Assembly: GCA_036186865.1 (NCBI GenBank)
Contig: AP025062.1
Coordinates: 32,794,643 to 32,858,642 of the forward strand
DNA from: Eustoma russellianum
Lineage: Eukaryota; Streptophyta; Magnoliopsida; Gentianales; Gentianaceae
Length of the DNA stretch: 64,000 bases
Direction of reading: 5' to 3'
Positions 36,365 through 48,414 of this stretch are shown one piece after another (the stretch's first letter is position 1; each line of letters starts with the position of its first letter). The notes under the pieces are model-generated. The model was not told where the DNA came from. It was given only the letters and a program-made list of their open reading frames with translations, and did not search any database. Position numbers and translations under genes: made by a program.

Positions 36365-38245
36365 ATTTGTTGTCTTTGAACTATTTTCAGGTGCCACTAT
36401 TAATGAACTAAACTAGTTAATTAAGTGAAGTACTTAAGTTAATGAACTAACTAGTTCATTAAATGGAGATATATTTGGAGAAGGCTTGATGAAAAAAATT
36501 AAAAAATGGAAAGTCTTCTTATTCCTTCAAGATACACGCCTACATATATATATTATATATATATTCAGATTTTTTTTAAAAAAAGGCAAAATACACATAT
36601 ATTCCGACGTACTACCGACATGTTACATATATTACAAACGTACGTCAACGTCACACCACTATATACACCTTATATTTATGAGTATATTCAGGGCTTATAT
36701 CATATGATATAAGTTATGGTGATGACAAAATTATAACGAAACGTTACAAAGTTATAAACCGAAAATTGTCGTATCGGGTGACTACCGAAACTTCGCCAAC
36801 GTGTCACGTACTTGCCATATAAAGATGTCCAGCCCGTATACTTTAAAAATATCCATAAATTTTGTGACTCATATGTTCAAATCAGTCATGAAATCGTTCC
36901 ATGTTTGCACACACAAATCACCCATAATTTAGGCCAAATTGTGGAGATTTCAAATTCTAAGTTTTAAGGCACATGGGGCGCCTCTTTAAATCAGCCACTA
37001 GAGCTGTATATCTAATTTATTTTATGTATATTATGTGTGACATAATATATATAACATGTGCAAAAAGTTTGAACTTAATCGGAGAGAAATTGCGTAATCG
37101 ACGAAAGTCAAAAATTCGGTTTTCTACGAACATAACACATGGAACGTTTTTGGCATGACTTAAAACATGTATGTAGACACTTTTTACACATTCAGGACAT
37201 GTTAAAGTGTTTTAGAAAATTCAAATTAGGGCTGATTGGAATTTACCATATATGTGTAATTATTATGCATTATTTTACAAAGATTACCTAACGAAATTCA
37301 GCACATGTGCAAGACTTATTACACGCAATTCTCAGCCATGATGGAGCCTATGTGGAGCTTAGTTGGTATCTCAATTGGTGGAGAATATGCCATAAAAGGT
37401 TAGTGACATAAAAGAGGAAGCTACACAAGGTAACAATTCAAAAATTTTGAAAATGTAACACATGCTGAAAATTCAGCATATGCTACTATGTGCTGGCCGA
37501 TTTTCTTGTCTTGATGGTGGCTAATTGGCATCCCAAAATTGAAGGGATTAAATTATGATTATTTGGCAACATTTTGAACTCTTTTTGGCACATGTTTTAT
37601 GAGTTATTTTCGTATTTTATAGCTCATTAAATGGTTACATGTTGGACCAATCATCAAGTGCCAAGTAAGCAAAGCCAAGTCATTCATCCAATCAAAATAT
37701 GCCAAGTGAGCAAGATGGTATCATATCTACACAAGAAAATCTTCCAAGGGCATTAAAGAGAATTCTCAAGAGTGGAGGATGACCTAAAGGGGGCGGCCAA
37801 GGCTGTTTAAAAGGAAGAGAAGTAGTGCAAAGTGAAGCTAAGACAACTCTCATTTTCTCTCAAGTGCAAAAGGATCTTCTACTCTCTTCTTCTACATTTC
37901 TTTCTTCTTCTTCTTCTCTCAAGCCTATTGTTTATATATTCAAAATATTGTATAGGCTTTGATTATACCACCTACACTCATACATTGTTGTAAAAGGTTG
38001 ATCAAGATGTGATCAAACCTTCATTCAATAGGTGGTGGTGTTCGTGATCCGGTGTGCTTGATTGTATAGCTTGTAAAAGGGTGGAGTTGGTGTGTAACTC
38101 TAGCAACCTTATGGATCTAAAAACAGAGACTGTTTTTAGAAGTGAGGTTTTTGGGCCGAACGTCTTTAAAAACAAGATTTTTCACACACACTATTCAACC
38201 TCCCCTCCCCCCTCCCGCCTCTAGTGGTGCTATACAGGACCTACA
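36365..38245 (+). repeat. SIRE-D 3' LTR, remainder
   Basis: Continues the LTR cut at 17432 and ends GGACCTACA, followed by TCCTT. It carries about 188 bp (about 36971-37158) absent from the 5' LTR, bounded by a short GGCA direct repeat. Confidence 0.93.
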
Positions 38246-38250
38246 TCCTT
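38246..38250. repeat. SIRE-D target duplication, right (TCCTT)
   Basis: Second copy of the TCCTT at 10863-10867. Confidence 0.92.
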
Positions 38251-41170
38251 AAAACAATTTTGTCTCTACCAATGAGCAAGTTACACTACAGGACAATTGT
38301 CTCCCATGATATGACAGCTTCTTCTTTTTTGTTTACTCTATGAGAAGAAGAGTGAACTTGTGTATTTGAAGTGTTTAATACCAGAGAAAGAAAAAGAAAC
38401 AAAAGGAAGAAATTCTACAGGTTTTCTCAAAAAGTGTTTCAAAAGTCTCTTTTAAAGTATATCAAAAGTATATATAATGTATATTTTCAAAACCATTTGA
38501 TCCTTGTATTTATATACTTCAATTCACAAGAAAGAAGTTAATTTGACACCTCTATGCAGAATTTAACTTCTAAAGTCAACTTATGACTGTTCAAGATTGA
38601 AAGAAGGTGTGGTAAGTTGTAAAAGTTGTATCATTTCATCAACAGACAGCACAAAATTCTACTGTCCGCACTGATCGAACGTTTGCTCAATTTTGCAAAA
38701 TGTTGGATTCGAAATTTTTGAACGTTGTAACTCATAACTCATCGTCAAAATCTGTATCGAACATTAGTAAACAACTTCACCAAACCTTTGGTAAGCGTTC
38801 GATCGCTAGAAAGAAAATTTGAAATCAGACCGAACTCAAAACTCGTCACCAAACCTTTGATCTCACTCATCGAATATTCGATCACTTTAGAATTCAGAGA
38901 CTTCAAATCGTCTCACCCATCTAATCCATGTTTCACTCTATTGTCCATTCAACGTTCTTACATGTACTAATATGAATTTGGAGTACTATCGAAATGAATT
39001 TTATATGCTCTTTCTAAGAATCCCCCACATGATCTGAATTTACATAAGAACATCCATGAACAATTATATACTAACCCATATGGTATTAAACAATGCTAAA
39101 GACACATAATGGACAATGACTCGCGTCTTTAATTACCACTTAGTACAAATGGATGTATATAAATGGAAATCATATGACATAGAGTCTTAAATCATACTTC
39201 ACTATTGTTTATATTCACAACCAAAAGACATGTCATTGTCTATTTTATACAAGCTTACGGTTTTGGTGTCAATTCGACCATTCACCTAGTCATAGATTTT
39301 CATATGCGCTCTATTGAGTTATTTCAAACTCTCATAGGAAGCAGCACTGCTTCCATCCATATATAGGTGAAATTCATCAAGGGGTACTCCTCGCACTACC
39401 ATAAACATGGCTATGTATCTCATTAAGAGATTCTTAAAGTCTCACTATTATAAACTCCCAGTAGCACTATCTTACATCAACACCATAGGGATGGACAATT
39501 TTGATAGTGCTAATTAAACTCTTCTATTATTTAATTTTACCACATTGAACCTCAATCGTAGAGTCTATACTAGTAGTAGATCAGGTTGCCATCATAGAGA
39601 GTTTACATCAAATAGAATAACCTCATTCCCCTCAATTTCACAATAACTAACTTACACTTAGTTCTTATCGGGCTACTCTCATATACCTGACACTGTCTAT
39701 GATTTACCCTAAAGAAATTTTACAAGGCCACTCTCATATACCTCACATTTTCAATGGTTTGACGAAGAAACTTATGCTCATTCACAACTTTGTATTAATC
39801 ATCAAGTGCATCAAGTGCTAGCACTTTCTCAAATCGTTGCCTTTCAATGATTCCTATCAATGAATCCCTTAATAAAGTATCTTATTGGCCTACAAACTCT
39901 AACTATAAAAAAGCTTTGAAACATTGAGTTTTGGTTTCATCAACAAAACCATCAAACGTAAGTTTTCAAGAAACCAACTTTTCAACCAAATATGATCAAC
40001 ATCATCATAAACGCCTTTATCATGGAGTTAGTTTTATCAAAACCTTTAACTAACTAGAACAATAAGATAACAACCATTTAAGTATTGTTATAATTTTCTA
40101 CTTGAACATTCTAAACTTCGTTAGAAGTTATATACAACATATACAAGCTATTCATAAGTCACACACCAACATTCTAAAAAATAGCTTTACTTTCAACAAA
40201 TATGAATGACAAACACCCCTATATTTCTTCATAATTTCAAGTGAAAATTAATCACAAACTCTGTTCTTTGTACTAAATTCAACATTTATTTGTTAACTGA
40301 ATAATATCAACTATATGACTTTAATTTAGTCGTCATGTAATCAACAAAAAGCTATAGTATTATTCAGCCAAAAGACTTTCAAAAATGAACAAGATTTAAC
40401 ACCATATGCCATTTCGGAATAAACTCCAACAACTTTCTCATGATCAAAGGATCACAAAAAACAACCTTATGATCTTTCAATCAGACCATAGATTCAACAA
40501 AATCATATTTCATCATCAATCTTATATTTAGTCTAGTGTTCATCTTTAGACAAATAACTTTTGTTGTTTGCTATCTATGTTTATGTATCAATTTATATGC
40601 TACACTAAATATAATTCTTACAACTTTTAAAACATATTTATTGCATGATGAAACAAACATATACAAACTCAAAAACAAGAATTGTTGAATTATATAGTTC
40701 TACTATCTTATAGCTGTGTATAAGTATGCAATGCATCATATACAAGTTTACACGCTTTCTTGACTTACACTTGTACAACATTCATAGAAATTTTAAACAG
40801 GAAATATTTTAGATATCAAAATATCCTCTATGTTCATCTTTTCTTACACCCTTATTCACGCTCATGATTCAAAATCATTGTTTGTTAATCAAAAGACAAA
40901 TATTGATTCTAAAACTATATCCAAACATGCCAAATGTTACATATTCCAATTGGTACGATCGATGTGCCTAGCTGAGAGATCGATGTATACATCGATTGAT
41001 CGATGTCAGTGGGATCAAAAACATTGAAACCCACTTAAAAGGATGAAATTCACCCCTCTTTCTCATTCTAATCGAATTTCTCAACCCTAAAAACCTCTCT
41101 TGCGATTTTCCCCCAAATTTGTCCGTCCCCCCTTCAATTTCATGAAAAAATCTTCACTTCCCAACAAATT
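38251..41170. other. Unassigned AT-rich region
   Basis: No frame above 65 codons and no recognised protein on either strand. Seen: a purine tract on the minus strand (GTGGGGGATTC, about 39022-39032), which resembles a polypurine tract; a local repeat of CTACTCTCATATACCT / CCACTCTCATATACCT near 39673 and 39732; and a short cluster of ATCGATCGAT-type words at about 40955-41010. Perhaps old LTR or internal sequence of a decayed element. Confidence 0.45.
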
Positions 41171-41254
41171 TCAAGTTTGTCAACTACATCCCATCTTCTT
41201 TATCTTCTTCAATTGTTTTCCATTCTCTCTAACCCGAGAAACCAAAAATCAAAG

Positions 41255-42377
41255 ATGACAAGATCCAAGAACACTTCTAAGAGAGCTAGAACCTCTCAAA
41301 GTGAAGAAAGAGGGTCAAGCAACCTTCAAGGTCTCAAGCATCAACCCAATCTAGAACTAGGGCACCAAGGCATAGACAAGCGGATTTTGGTCAAGCTGAA
41401 GAATTGGCTAATATCCGAAGTGGTCTCACTTTAACAACTTTCCTTAGATCAAGAGAAATATTCAAGGTGTATTGGATGAGCTACTTGGCACAGGTAAATT
41501 CGGTTACATTTCTCTTAGAGCTCAAGGATTGCTTATGGAATGGAAAAGAAGTGAGAGAGCAACTGTGCATTTGAAATTGTTGAAAATCAATGATGTTGCA
41601 TCAGATAACGAATTGAGTCCCATAATTGAATGGCTAGATGTACAAAATTGGAGGCCTTTTTGGGCGGGCAATGAGATGAAAAAGATGTCCAAGAAGTACA
41701 CTAGGCTATTTTATGCTAACTTGTGGGTGGAATACTTGAATGGTTATCCCTACTCCCTAAATACCATAATAGATGGAAAATATGTTGAATGGTCAGTGAA
41801 AACCATTTGTGAGTGTGTTGGAGTTTTGGATGAGGGTTTGGATTCATTTGAGGTATGAAAGTGGGATGAGTACAAATGGCAAGTGAGTGAAGAGCATGTC
41901 AAGAGCTTCCTTGGCTTCTATCCAACTAATAATACTAATGACATACCATTAATATATAGGGTGTTGACTGCAATAGTTACTTTTTGTATAAATGGAAAAT
42001 CGGCAATCAACCTTGATTTTTTACATTGCTTACGCATTGCAAATATGGAGCCATTGAATTTTGGAGAGATTTGCATGGAAAACATAATAGAAGCAGCAAC
42101 CAAGAAATCAAAAGCTCTTCCATATGCCAACCTCATCTATTATACGCTCACGAAGTCGGATGTTGAACTTGATGACTCGGATATTGAGAACATCTCACCT
42201 AAAGAATATTATGACAAGATCAACATCCAACAAATTCGTAAGTCAAGAAAGGAATCCCGCAAAGGAACAGGACAAGAGGAGGAAGGAGATGAAGAGGAGG
42301 ATATGGCTCCGATGCCCCCGAACGAAGAAGGCACTGGTAGTAGACCGAGCGCAAGTGTCCCTGAGCTACAACAATAA
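41255..42377 (+). pseudogene. Env-like / plant transposon protein ORF remnant
   Basis: Starts MTRSKNTSKRARTSQSEERGSS (basic, polar), then shifts frame twice (near 41325 and 41465) before an open block from about 41466. The core has FGYISLRAQGLLMEW, FWAGNEMKKMSKKYTRLFYANLWVEYLNG, DGKYVEWSVKTICECVGV, a TGA at 41856, then KWQVSEEHVKSFLGFYP, PLIYRVLTAIVTFCING and a charged, acidic C-terminus (EEEGDEEEDM) to a stop at 42375. The FYANL-(18-20)-VEWS pattern resembles the putative plant transposon protein domain found in extra 3' ORFs of retroelements; its place between pol and the LTR fits the env-like ORF of Sireviruses. No clear signal peptide or membrane segment is visible. Identity is moderate; it could be another retroelement accessory ORF. 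Confidence 0.55.
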
Positions 42378-43334
42378 GTTGTAGAACTCTAACATGAAGT
42401 ATGGACTCTGGAGAACAAGCTTGCGAGATTAAAGGTAAAAATGAAGGCGTGCATTCCTAGGTTGTCCTTCTTGTCGTACGAGGACTATGACTAGTCTTTC
42501 TTATCATCCCTATCCCCACTACAGATATAGATCCTAGAATAGGATGAATCAAATATGATGTATTTGATTAACTTCTATTTGTCAGTTTTTGGTGTTTAAT
42601 GAAATCCTTTATTTATCTTCCACTGCTCATTTTGATGTTTACGAAAAGGGAGAGAATATGTACTTTGTATTTTTGTTTGGTGAAGTTGCATATGGTATGC
42701 TTGTTTGACATGATATGTAAGCATGACTTGCTTGTATGCTTGTTTGGTGAAGTTGGATATGATATGCTTGTTTGACATGATAGATATGTAAGCTTTGCTT
42801 GCTTGCTTGCATATGTTGACATATGTGTTGGTTTAGTTTTTGGTATAAGTGTTTGTTTTTATGTGACCTGGATATGCTTAGTATGCATGATATAAAAGGC
42901 TTTGCAGGCTTGATGTGAAAATAAAAAATTTGGCATGCTTGGCCTATATGTTGGATTGTTAGTGTAAAATGTTAGAAGAAAATGTCATAATGTATGTGTT
43001 GCACTTAATATTGATGCATGCTCGGGTTGAGGGGGAGTTTGAAGTATATGTCAGGTCTATTGGTTTTGGGATGATTATCCATTGAGGAGGAGTTCTGGAG
43101 TCTTTGAATTAATCTAGGATATGTTTTTCATGCTCATATATTACGGGGGAGTTTTAAAGGTTTTGAAGTAATCTTGAGTATGTTTCATGTATTTAGGGGG
43201 AGCTTAAATGCATTAACTAATGAGGAGATACAAAATTTCCAAGTTTTGAAACCTTTAGTTAGTTTAAAATATAGTCTTTCAAACAAAAACATCATTTAAA
43301 AGCCTTAGTTTTGAAACCATCAAAAGGAAGAGAT
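42378..43334 (+). other. SIRE-G spacer with polypurine tracts
   Basis: Non-coding. TTGxTTGxATATG-like repeats at about 42670-42830. G-rich purine tracts near 43029, 43083, 43145, 43195 and, next to the LTR, AAAAGGAAGAGAT (43322-43334): the multi-tract layout of Sireviruses. Confidence 0.7.
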
Positions 43335-43846
43335 TGTTGGAATATGAATTGCTTTGATGAAGTTATAAGATGTTTTAAAAGAGTTAAAAAAGGTATAGAT
43401 CTCTCACATGGATAGATTAATGTGTACACCAGTCTCTCATGAAGAGACATCAATCGATTTAACTGGGATTGTCTAAGGTTTGAACCTTACTGTGAGACAT
43501 CGATCTCTAAGTTTAGGACACATCGACCGATCAATGTGACATCAGTCTCTAAGGTTAGAGACATCGATCGATCGATGTAATGAAGGTTCAAAGTTGAAAC
43601 CCTATTGTAAGACATCGATCTCTCAATAATAAGACATCAATCGATCGATGTATACATCATTCTCTTGAAGAAGTAACATCGACCGATCGATGTATGCAGG
43701 GTGCAAAACTGAAACCTTACTGTGAGACATCAATCTCTAAAGAGTTCGATATCGATCAATGCGACACCAATCTCTCAAAAAAAGAGACGTCGATTGATTG
43801 ATCGATTTATGAAAGGTTCAAAATTGGAACCTTACTAGAAGACATA
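43335..43846 (+). repeat. SIRE-G 3' LTR, first part
   Basis: Begins TGTTGGAATATG. Mostly a repeat array: units of about 112-120 bp start with GAAxCCTTACTGTGAGACATCGATCTCT near 43488, 43600, 43718 and 43838, with ATCGATCGATGT palindromes between. SOLO-H interrupts a unit at 43846. Confidence 0.85.
43842..43846. repeat. SOLO-H target duplication, left (ACATA)
   Basis: ACATA before SOLO-H against ACATC after it (45511-45515). Four of five bases agree; the array unit itself reads ACATCGATCTCT, so the left copy has one change. Confidence 0.75.
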
Positions 43847-45510
43847 TGTAGCGCCCCACTCCCGAGCCCTAGCATCGGGAACAGTGCACCTGCCGTAATC
43901 TGCTAAGAGAGTTACAAGGCGTCGAATTAACTTCTTACACGTCAGAAAAGACGTAGAAATTTTCTTCTGCGGAAACGATAAATATAAATGTTCAATTAAA
44001 ATTTCATCTATAAATAATTATGATGCAGATAAAGAATAAATACTTAAGTTGACAAGACCCGACACGTCACAATCTGAAGTCAAAAGTCTAAAACTAGATG
44101 TACAATGGAAAGTTTGTGTAAAACCCTAAAACATAAAGTAACCAGCCGTATAGTCTCTCTTGCTCTTATGCGCTGTCATCACTCTGCCCACTCAGCCGCG
44201 TCAACCCCTTCCTCGACAAAGATGTACTCGTACTTGTCCTCATGCTTACCTGGAGGGGGGAGTAGGGGTGAGTGACATGACATCACCCAATAGGTGCCTG
44301 TCTCGGTCCAATATGTACGAGCATACAATAATGATATATACACACATAATCACATAGTCCAGGATACAACATAGACATGACATAATAACTGCAGAAAGCA
44401 AGTTACTTCAAGTAATAATGCACAACTTCATGATGTATGCCTTCCTCTACGTGTCACACGTAACAAAAGTCATGTCATGCAATATGCCCATTTGGCTTGT
44501 TTAGCTCGGTCCTTATTTATTTAAGCTCTGCACAGCCCAATCTATTTTATTTATTATTTTTAATTTTTCAGGTCAGCCCGGCCCAAACAAGTCAGACTAG
44601 GCCGACCTGGTCTGAGTCTAGTCCGCCTGGCGGTTCAGCTCTGCGCCTCTGGTCCGGGTCAGTCCGGGTCAGCCCGACCTGGCTGACCTGGATATTTTTT
44701 GTTTTTATTTCTTTTTTAATTAAATTCTACTTTTTTCTAACCTCAATAAAATCTTCGTTTTAGCTTCGAATTAACTTAAACCAATTCCATTCGACTCTGT
44801 TTAATGCGACGTATCTGCTGCCATGGACACGTCAGCACGTGCTTCGGACGCGTCGTCAGGGGTTGCGTGCAACATGCGCCACCCCGTCATAACCCGTTTT
44901 TCGATCCCAATCCACATTTTCTCCTATTTCCAGGCTATGGAACCTATTCTAAGGCTAAAAACGAAAATTCAAAGCCCCTAACATGAAAAATATTACCATT
45001 TTGATTCTAATTTCGAGTAATTTGCATCTGTTAACACATACACAGATGTAAAACCTGCAGCCACAAATAGCAAAGACTACACTTTTACAATAAACACATA
45101 AAGTTAACAATTTCGACAATTACAAGAACAAATCACATAAAATATACCATTAAAGCATGCTAATTTCGTACAAAAAATGACAGGGAGTAGGCCACCTACC
45201 TCAATTACAAAATAATATGGAATGAAATGGAGAAAAAGTTGGTGTAGTTTGGCTAGAAATCCTTCTCTTTTCTCTTTCTCTCTTTTCCTTTTCCTTTTTT
45301 TTCCTTCCCTTTTTCTCCTCCCCTATCTTCTGCATTTTTTTTTTCTCTCTTGGGTGGCTTCAGCAGAAATGCATGTTGAGGAAGGGGAATTGGGACTTTA
45401 ATGGGGATGGGGAGGGATTTGGGGTGATTGGGAGGGATTTTAGGGGGAGGGGTTTGACCTTATCTCTTCCCCTTCAATTAATTTAATTAATTTTTTTACG
45501 TAATATAACA
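43847..45510 (-). mobile_element. SOLO-H, solo gypsy LTR (1664 bp)
   Basis: Starts TGTAGCGCCCC and ends AATATAACA on the plus strand: a minus-strand LTR of the same family as SOLO-C, sharing the terminus, ACAGTGCACC, CACGTCAGAA and a GACTCTGTTTAA segment next to a GC-rich part with CACGTG (44836-44841). No internal region, so a solo LTR. Frames at 44497-44763 and 44804-44986 are GC-rich LTR sequence, not genes. Confidence 0.88.
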
Positions 45511-46448
45511 ACATCGATCTCTCAACATAGAGACATCGATTAATCGATGTCATCCAAGATTCAAATTTTTATGACCGTGGGAACAAATCCAAGGGAGATC
45601 TAAAATGTTTCTCTCTTCGATCTTGCTCAAATTTCTTGTGGACTTTCCCCTGACATTAATCATGATTCCTTGACTATTGTATCCATGTCTAAGATTTTAT
45701 AGGGTGGCTTTGGAGGATCAAATCAATATATAGGGTGGTTAAAGATTATTTGGACATTTTCAAGACTAATGATTGAGTTGAAGACTTGAGGGAGGCTGCA
45801 AAACGTGGCACACACCCTCTTTAAATTGAAGAAGCTCAGATGAGGGCAACACACACTTTCATCGTTTTCAAGTTTCATTTTCATTGTTGTAAAAAGCTCT
45901 CATTTGTGCAAAATTGCTTAAAGCTTGTTAAGCTCTTATTGCTTTTTTTATTGTTGTTAGTTGTGAGAGTGTAAATCTAACACAAAAGGAACTATACATA
46001 TTGATCTCTTCCTTGTGTTTAGACTAGCTAGAAAGTGTAAATCTCCACAACTTCCCAAAACCCATTGTGTGAAAGTTCTTTAATAGGACTTTGTTAAAGT
46101 TGTGAGGAAGCAAGAACTATAACTATTGTTGTTGCACAAAGTTGTTTTGTGCAAGGAGTAGTTGTTGTTGATTGCATACACTTAGTTGTTAGTGTAAATA
46201 TTACTGTCTTTGTTCTTATTAAGAGTAAGAAGAAAAGTAACTGTTGAAAATCCACTTTGGAAATAAATTGATAGTAGAGCCGAATCATTTAAGATTCGAA
46301 CCACTATATATCTTGTGTATTCATTCATTATCTCTCATCTCCTTTCTTTATTTGATTTGAAGAACATTTGGGTTAAACAAGAAAATTTTCGCAAAATTGC
46401 CAAACACTCTATTCACCCCCATCTAGAGTGATTGTCACGAACCTTACA
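45511..46448 (+). repeat. SIRE-G 3' LTR, remainder
   Basis: Resumes in the array (CATCGATCTCTCAACATAGAGACATCG), then unique LTR sequence to CCTTACA. Without SOLO-H and one target copy the LTR is about 1.44 kb. Confidence 0.8.
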
Positions 46449-46646
46449 GTACTATTCAAGTATACGATCTTGCACCTCAAACACTCCCTGTTTGTATCTT
46501 TTCCAAGTCCGTTCGTCTCACTAATTCACTTGGAATTAAATCTTATTCTTACTTAGTCGAACTTACCATCTATTCCTCAATTACACCTCAAATACCCTTG
46601 CATTTTATGTTCAAAAGAAGTGTATAGAGTTACTACACATACATAG
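46449..46646. other. Short flank between SIRE-G and GYP-I
   Basis: About 200 bp without recognisable content. Confidence 0.5.
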
Positions 46647-46831
46647 TGTTGTACCCCAACGATCATGTACGTGAAAACTATGAATATGAGACGGAATGAA
46701 AGCGACAATTTCTTTTAGCGCGTGTTACATAAGTCAACTTAACTCTCTTTACTTAAATACTATTGAAGTGATACTTGAAATATAGAGTTATAAAAACCAT
46801 ACACACCACTATGTATGTATGTGCGTGTATA

Positions 46832-46878
<47 letters not shown>

Positions 46879-48414
46879 ACATAGGCGTGTATACAAATGC
46901 TAATCTTAGATTATGATAAAATAAAGAAAACAATATAGTACATGAATTAAAATTACAAGAAATATCAAGTTGCCCAATAAGCCTCAAAATTCGGCCAAGG
47001 CATGAAGAGGATTCTAGAATTCTCTAGCCAATTTTATTAGCTAAAATAATTACTTAAAGTATAGTACACCATTAAGACAAGAAGTTATTATGCAAAGAAT
47101 AAATAGAAAATAAAATAGACACGCATTTAAGGAACAAGTAAGACAACTCATTAAAGAAAGAGGTAGTATGGTTGAGGTCATAAAGACCCCAACCAAAACC
47201 GCCCCCTTAGTGTCTAGACATGGAGGATTTTTAAATCCTACCATGGTTACTTTTTCCTTAAACCAAGATTAAGATAACCATGATTTGATAAAGTAACTTG
47301 GGTTAGCACTAAAGTAACCATAATTGGAATAAAGTAACCAAGGTTATTACTAACTTAACCTTGATTAGCACTCAAGAAAACCCTAAACCTCACAATTCTC
47401 CCTCCAAAATCGGCCAAGCCCCCCCCATCTCCTAGATTTTTAAATCTTGCAAGACTAAACCCTACATTCATCTAGAAAATTCTTCCCAAGCAAGCCAAGC
47501 AACACTTAGCAAAATTCCCTCCTACTCTCACCAATATTTCGGCCCTATACTCTTGAAGGATAGAAGTTCAACTTCACTTTCAAGACTCAAGAAGACATCT
47601 AGGTAAGTCTTGTTCCAAGCTTCCTTAAGTGAATTCTTATTTGGTAAAGAATGAAGCTCACATGAACTCCTTCTCCCCATGCCCAAAACCGTGGATTTTA
47701 TGGTGTAAATAGGTGAAAGCCATCAACTTTCTTAGGTGGAGACACATTGTGGTACTTGAATCTCCATTCCAAGCTCCTTTTGGTAAGATGCTCTAGCCCT
47801 CAAACATATCCTATTTCCTCTATTGAATAAAGACTAATCTTTCCTTTCATTTCCATAAAAACCGTATGCTCAAGGTAAGGAAGGAGAAGGATTTCAACTC
47901 AACTCACTCCATAACCAAGAAAAGACAAGAGCTTTAGCTTGAAGAGGCAAGTATACAATGATCTCTCATGATTTATTTAAAGAGTTTGTGACTTGAATAC
48001 TTAGAAGTTCTTAAGATATGATCTTTAGTTGAATGTCTTAAGTTGAGACTATATCTTAGTGAATCCCTAAGAACAATGCCTTGCATGTGATTTATTCCTT
48101 TAAAGATGAAGTCTTTTTCTATATGCTATATGAAATAAGGCTGACCTAGAGTGAAATAAGGTTCACCTAAGTAGGTCTAGACAAGATTGACTTGTGAATG
48201 TAATACAAAGGGTCCTAAGGAAAGAATACATGTGAAAGCTAGGAGCTTTATGAGATTGTTGGTAAGTTTAGATTGAGATGACTCTTGAATATGAATGCAT
48301 GCTTGAATATGTGTTGTAAATGTGGTTAAGGCAATACACAAGTTTCGGCCCAAAGTATTGAGTGAAAACATGGACATTTGACTTGGATAAGATGACAAAT
48401 TAGCAAACCACTGG

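Larger units (their letters stand above)
10868..38245 (+). mobile_element. SIRE-D, Sirevirus (Ty1/copia), outermost of a nest
   Basis: Complete in outline: 5' LTR 10868-12728, PBS 12731, gag-pol 12785-17007, several polypurine tracts, 3' LTR 17253-17432 plus 36365-38245. The 3' LTR is split by SIRE-E (17433-36359), which carries GYP-F. TCCTT flanks the whole. The copia domain order (integrase before RT), the gag with a Ser/Asp-rich segment, the DSGCSRHM protease motif and the repeated polypurine tracts fit the Sirevirus lineage. Gag-pol is broken by many frameshifts and stops. Confidence 0.9.
41176..46448 (+). mobile_element. SIRE-G, 3' end of a Sirevirus-like element
   Basis: An env-like ORF remnant, polypurine tracts and a 3' LTR split by SOLO-H, ending CCTTACA at 46448. 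No gag, pol or 5' LTR of this element is seen in the window. LTR style (internal ATCGAT array, end in ...CACCCCC-TCTAGAGTG...TTACA) and several purine tracts place it near SIRE-D and SIRE-E. Confidence 0.65.

Noticed and set aside
43390..43846. Possible CRISPR-like array (repeated units with palindromes)
   Set aside because: Unit spacing and spacers are themselves repeats, the context is a plant LTR, and no cas gene exists; it is an LTR tandem array.
44497..44986. GC-rich frames of 88 and 60 codons as small genes
   Set aside because: Within SOLO-H in the antisense direction; GC-rich LTR sequence without start context or homology.
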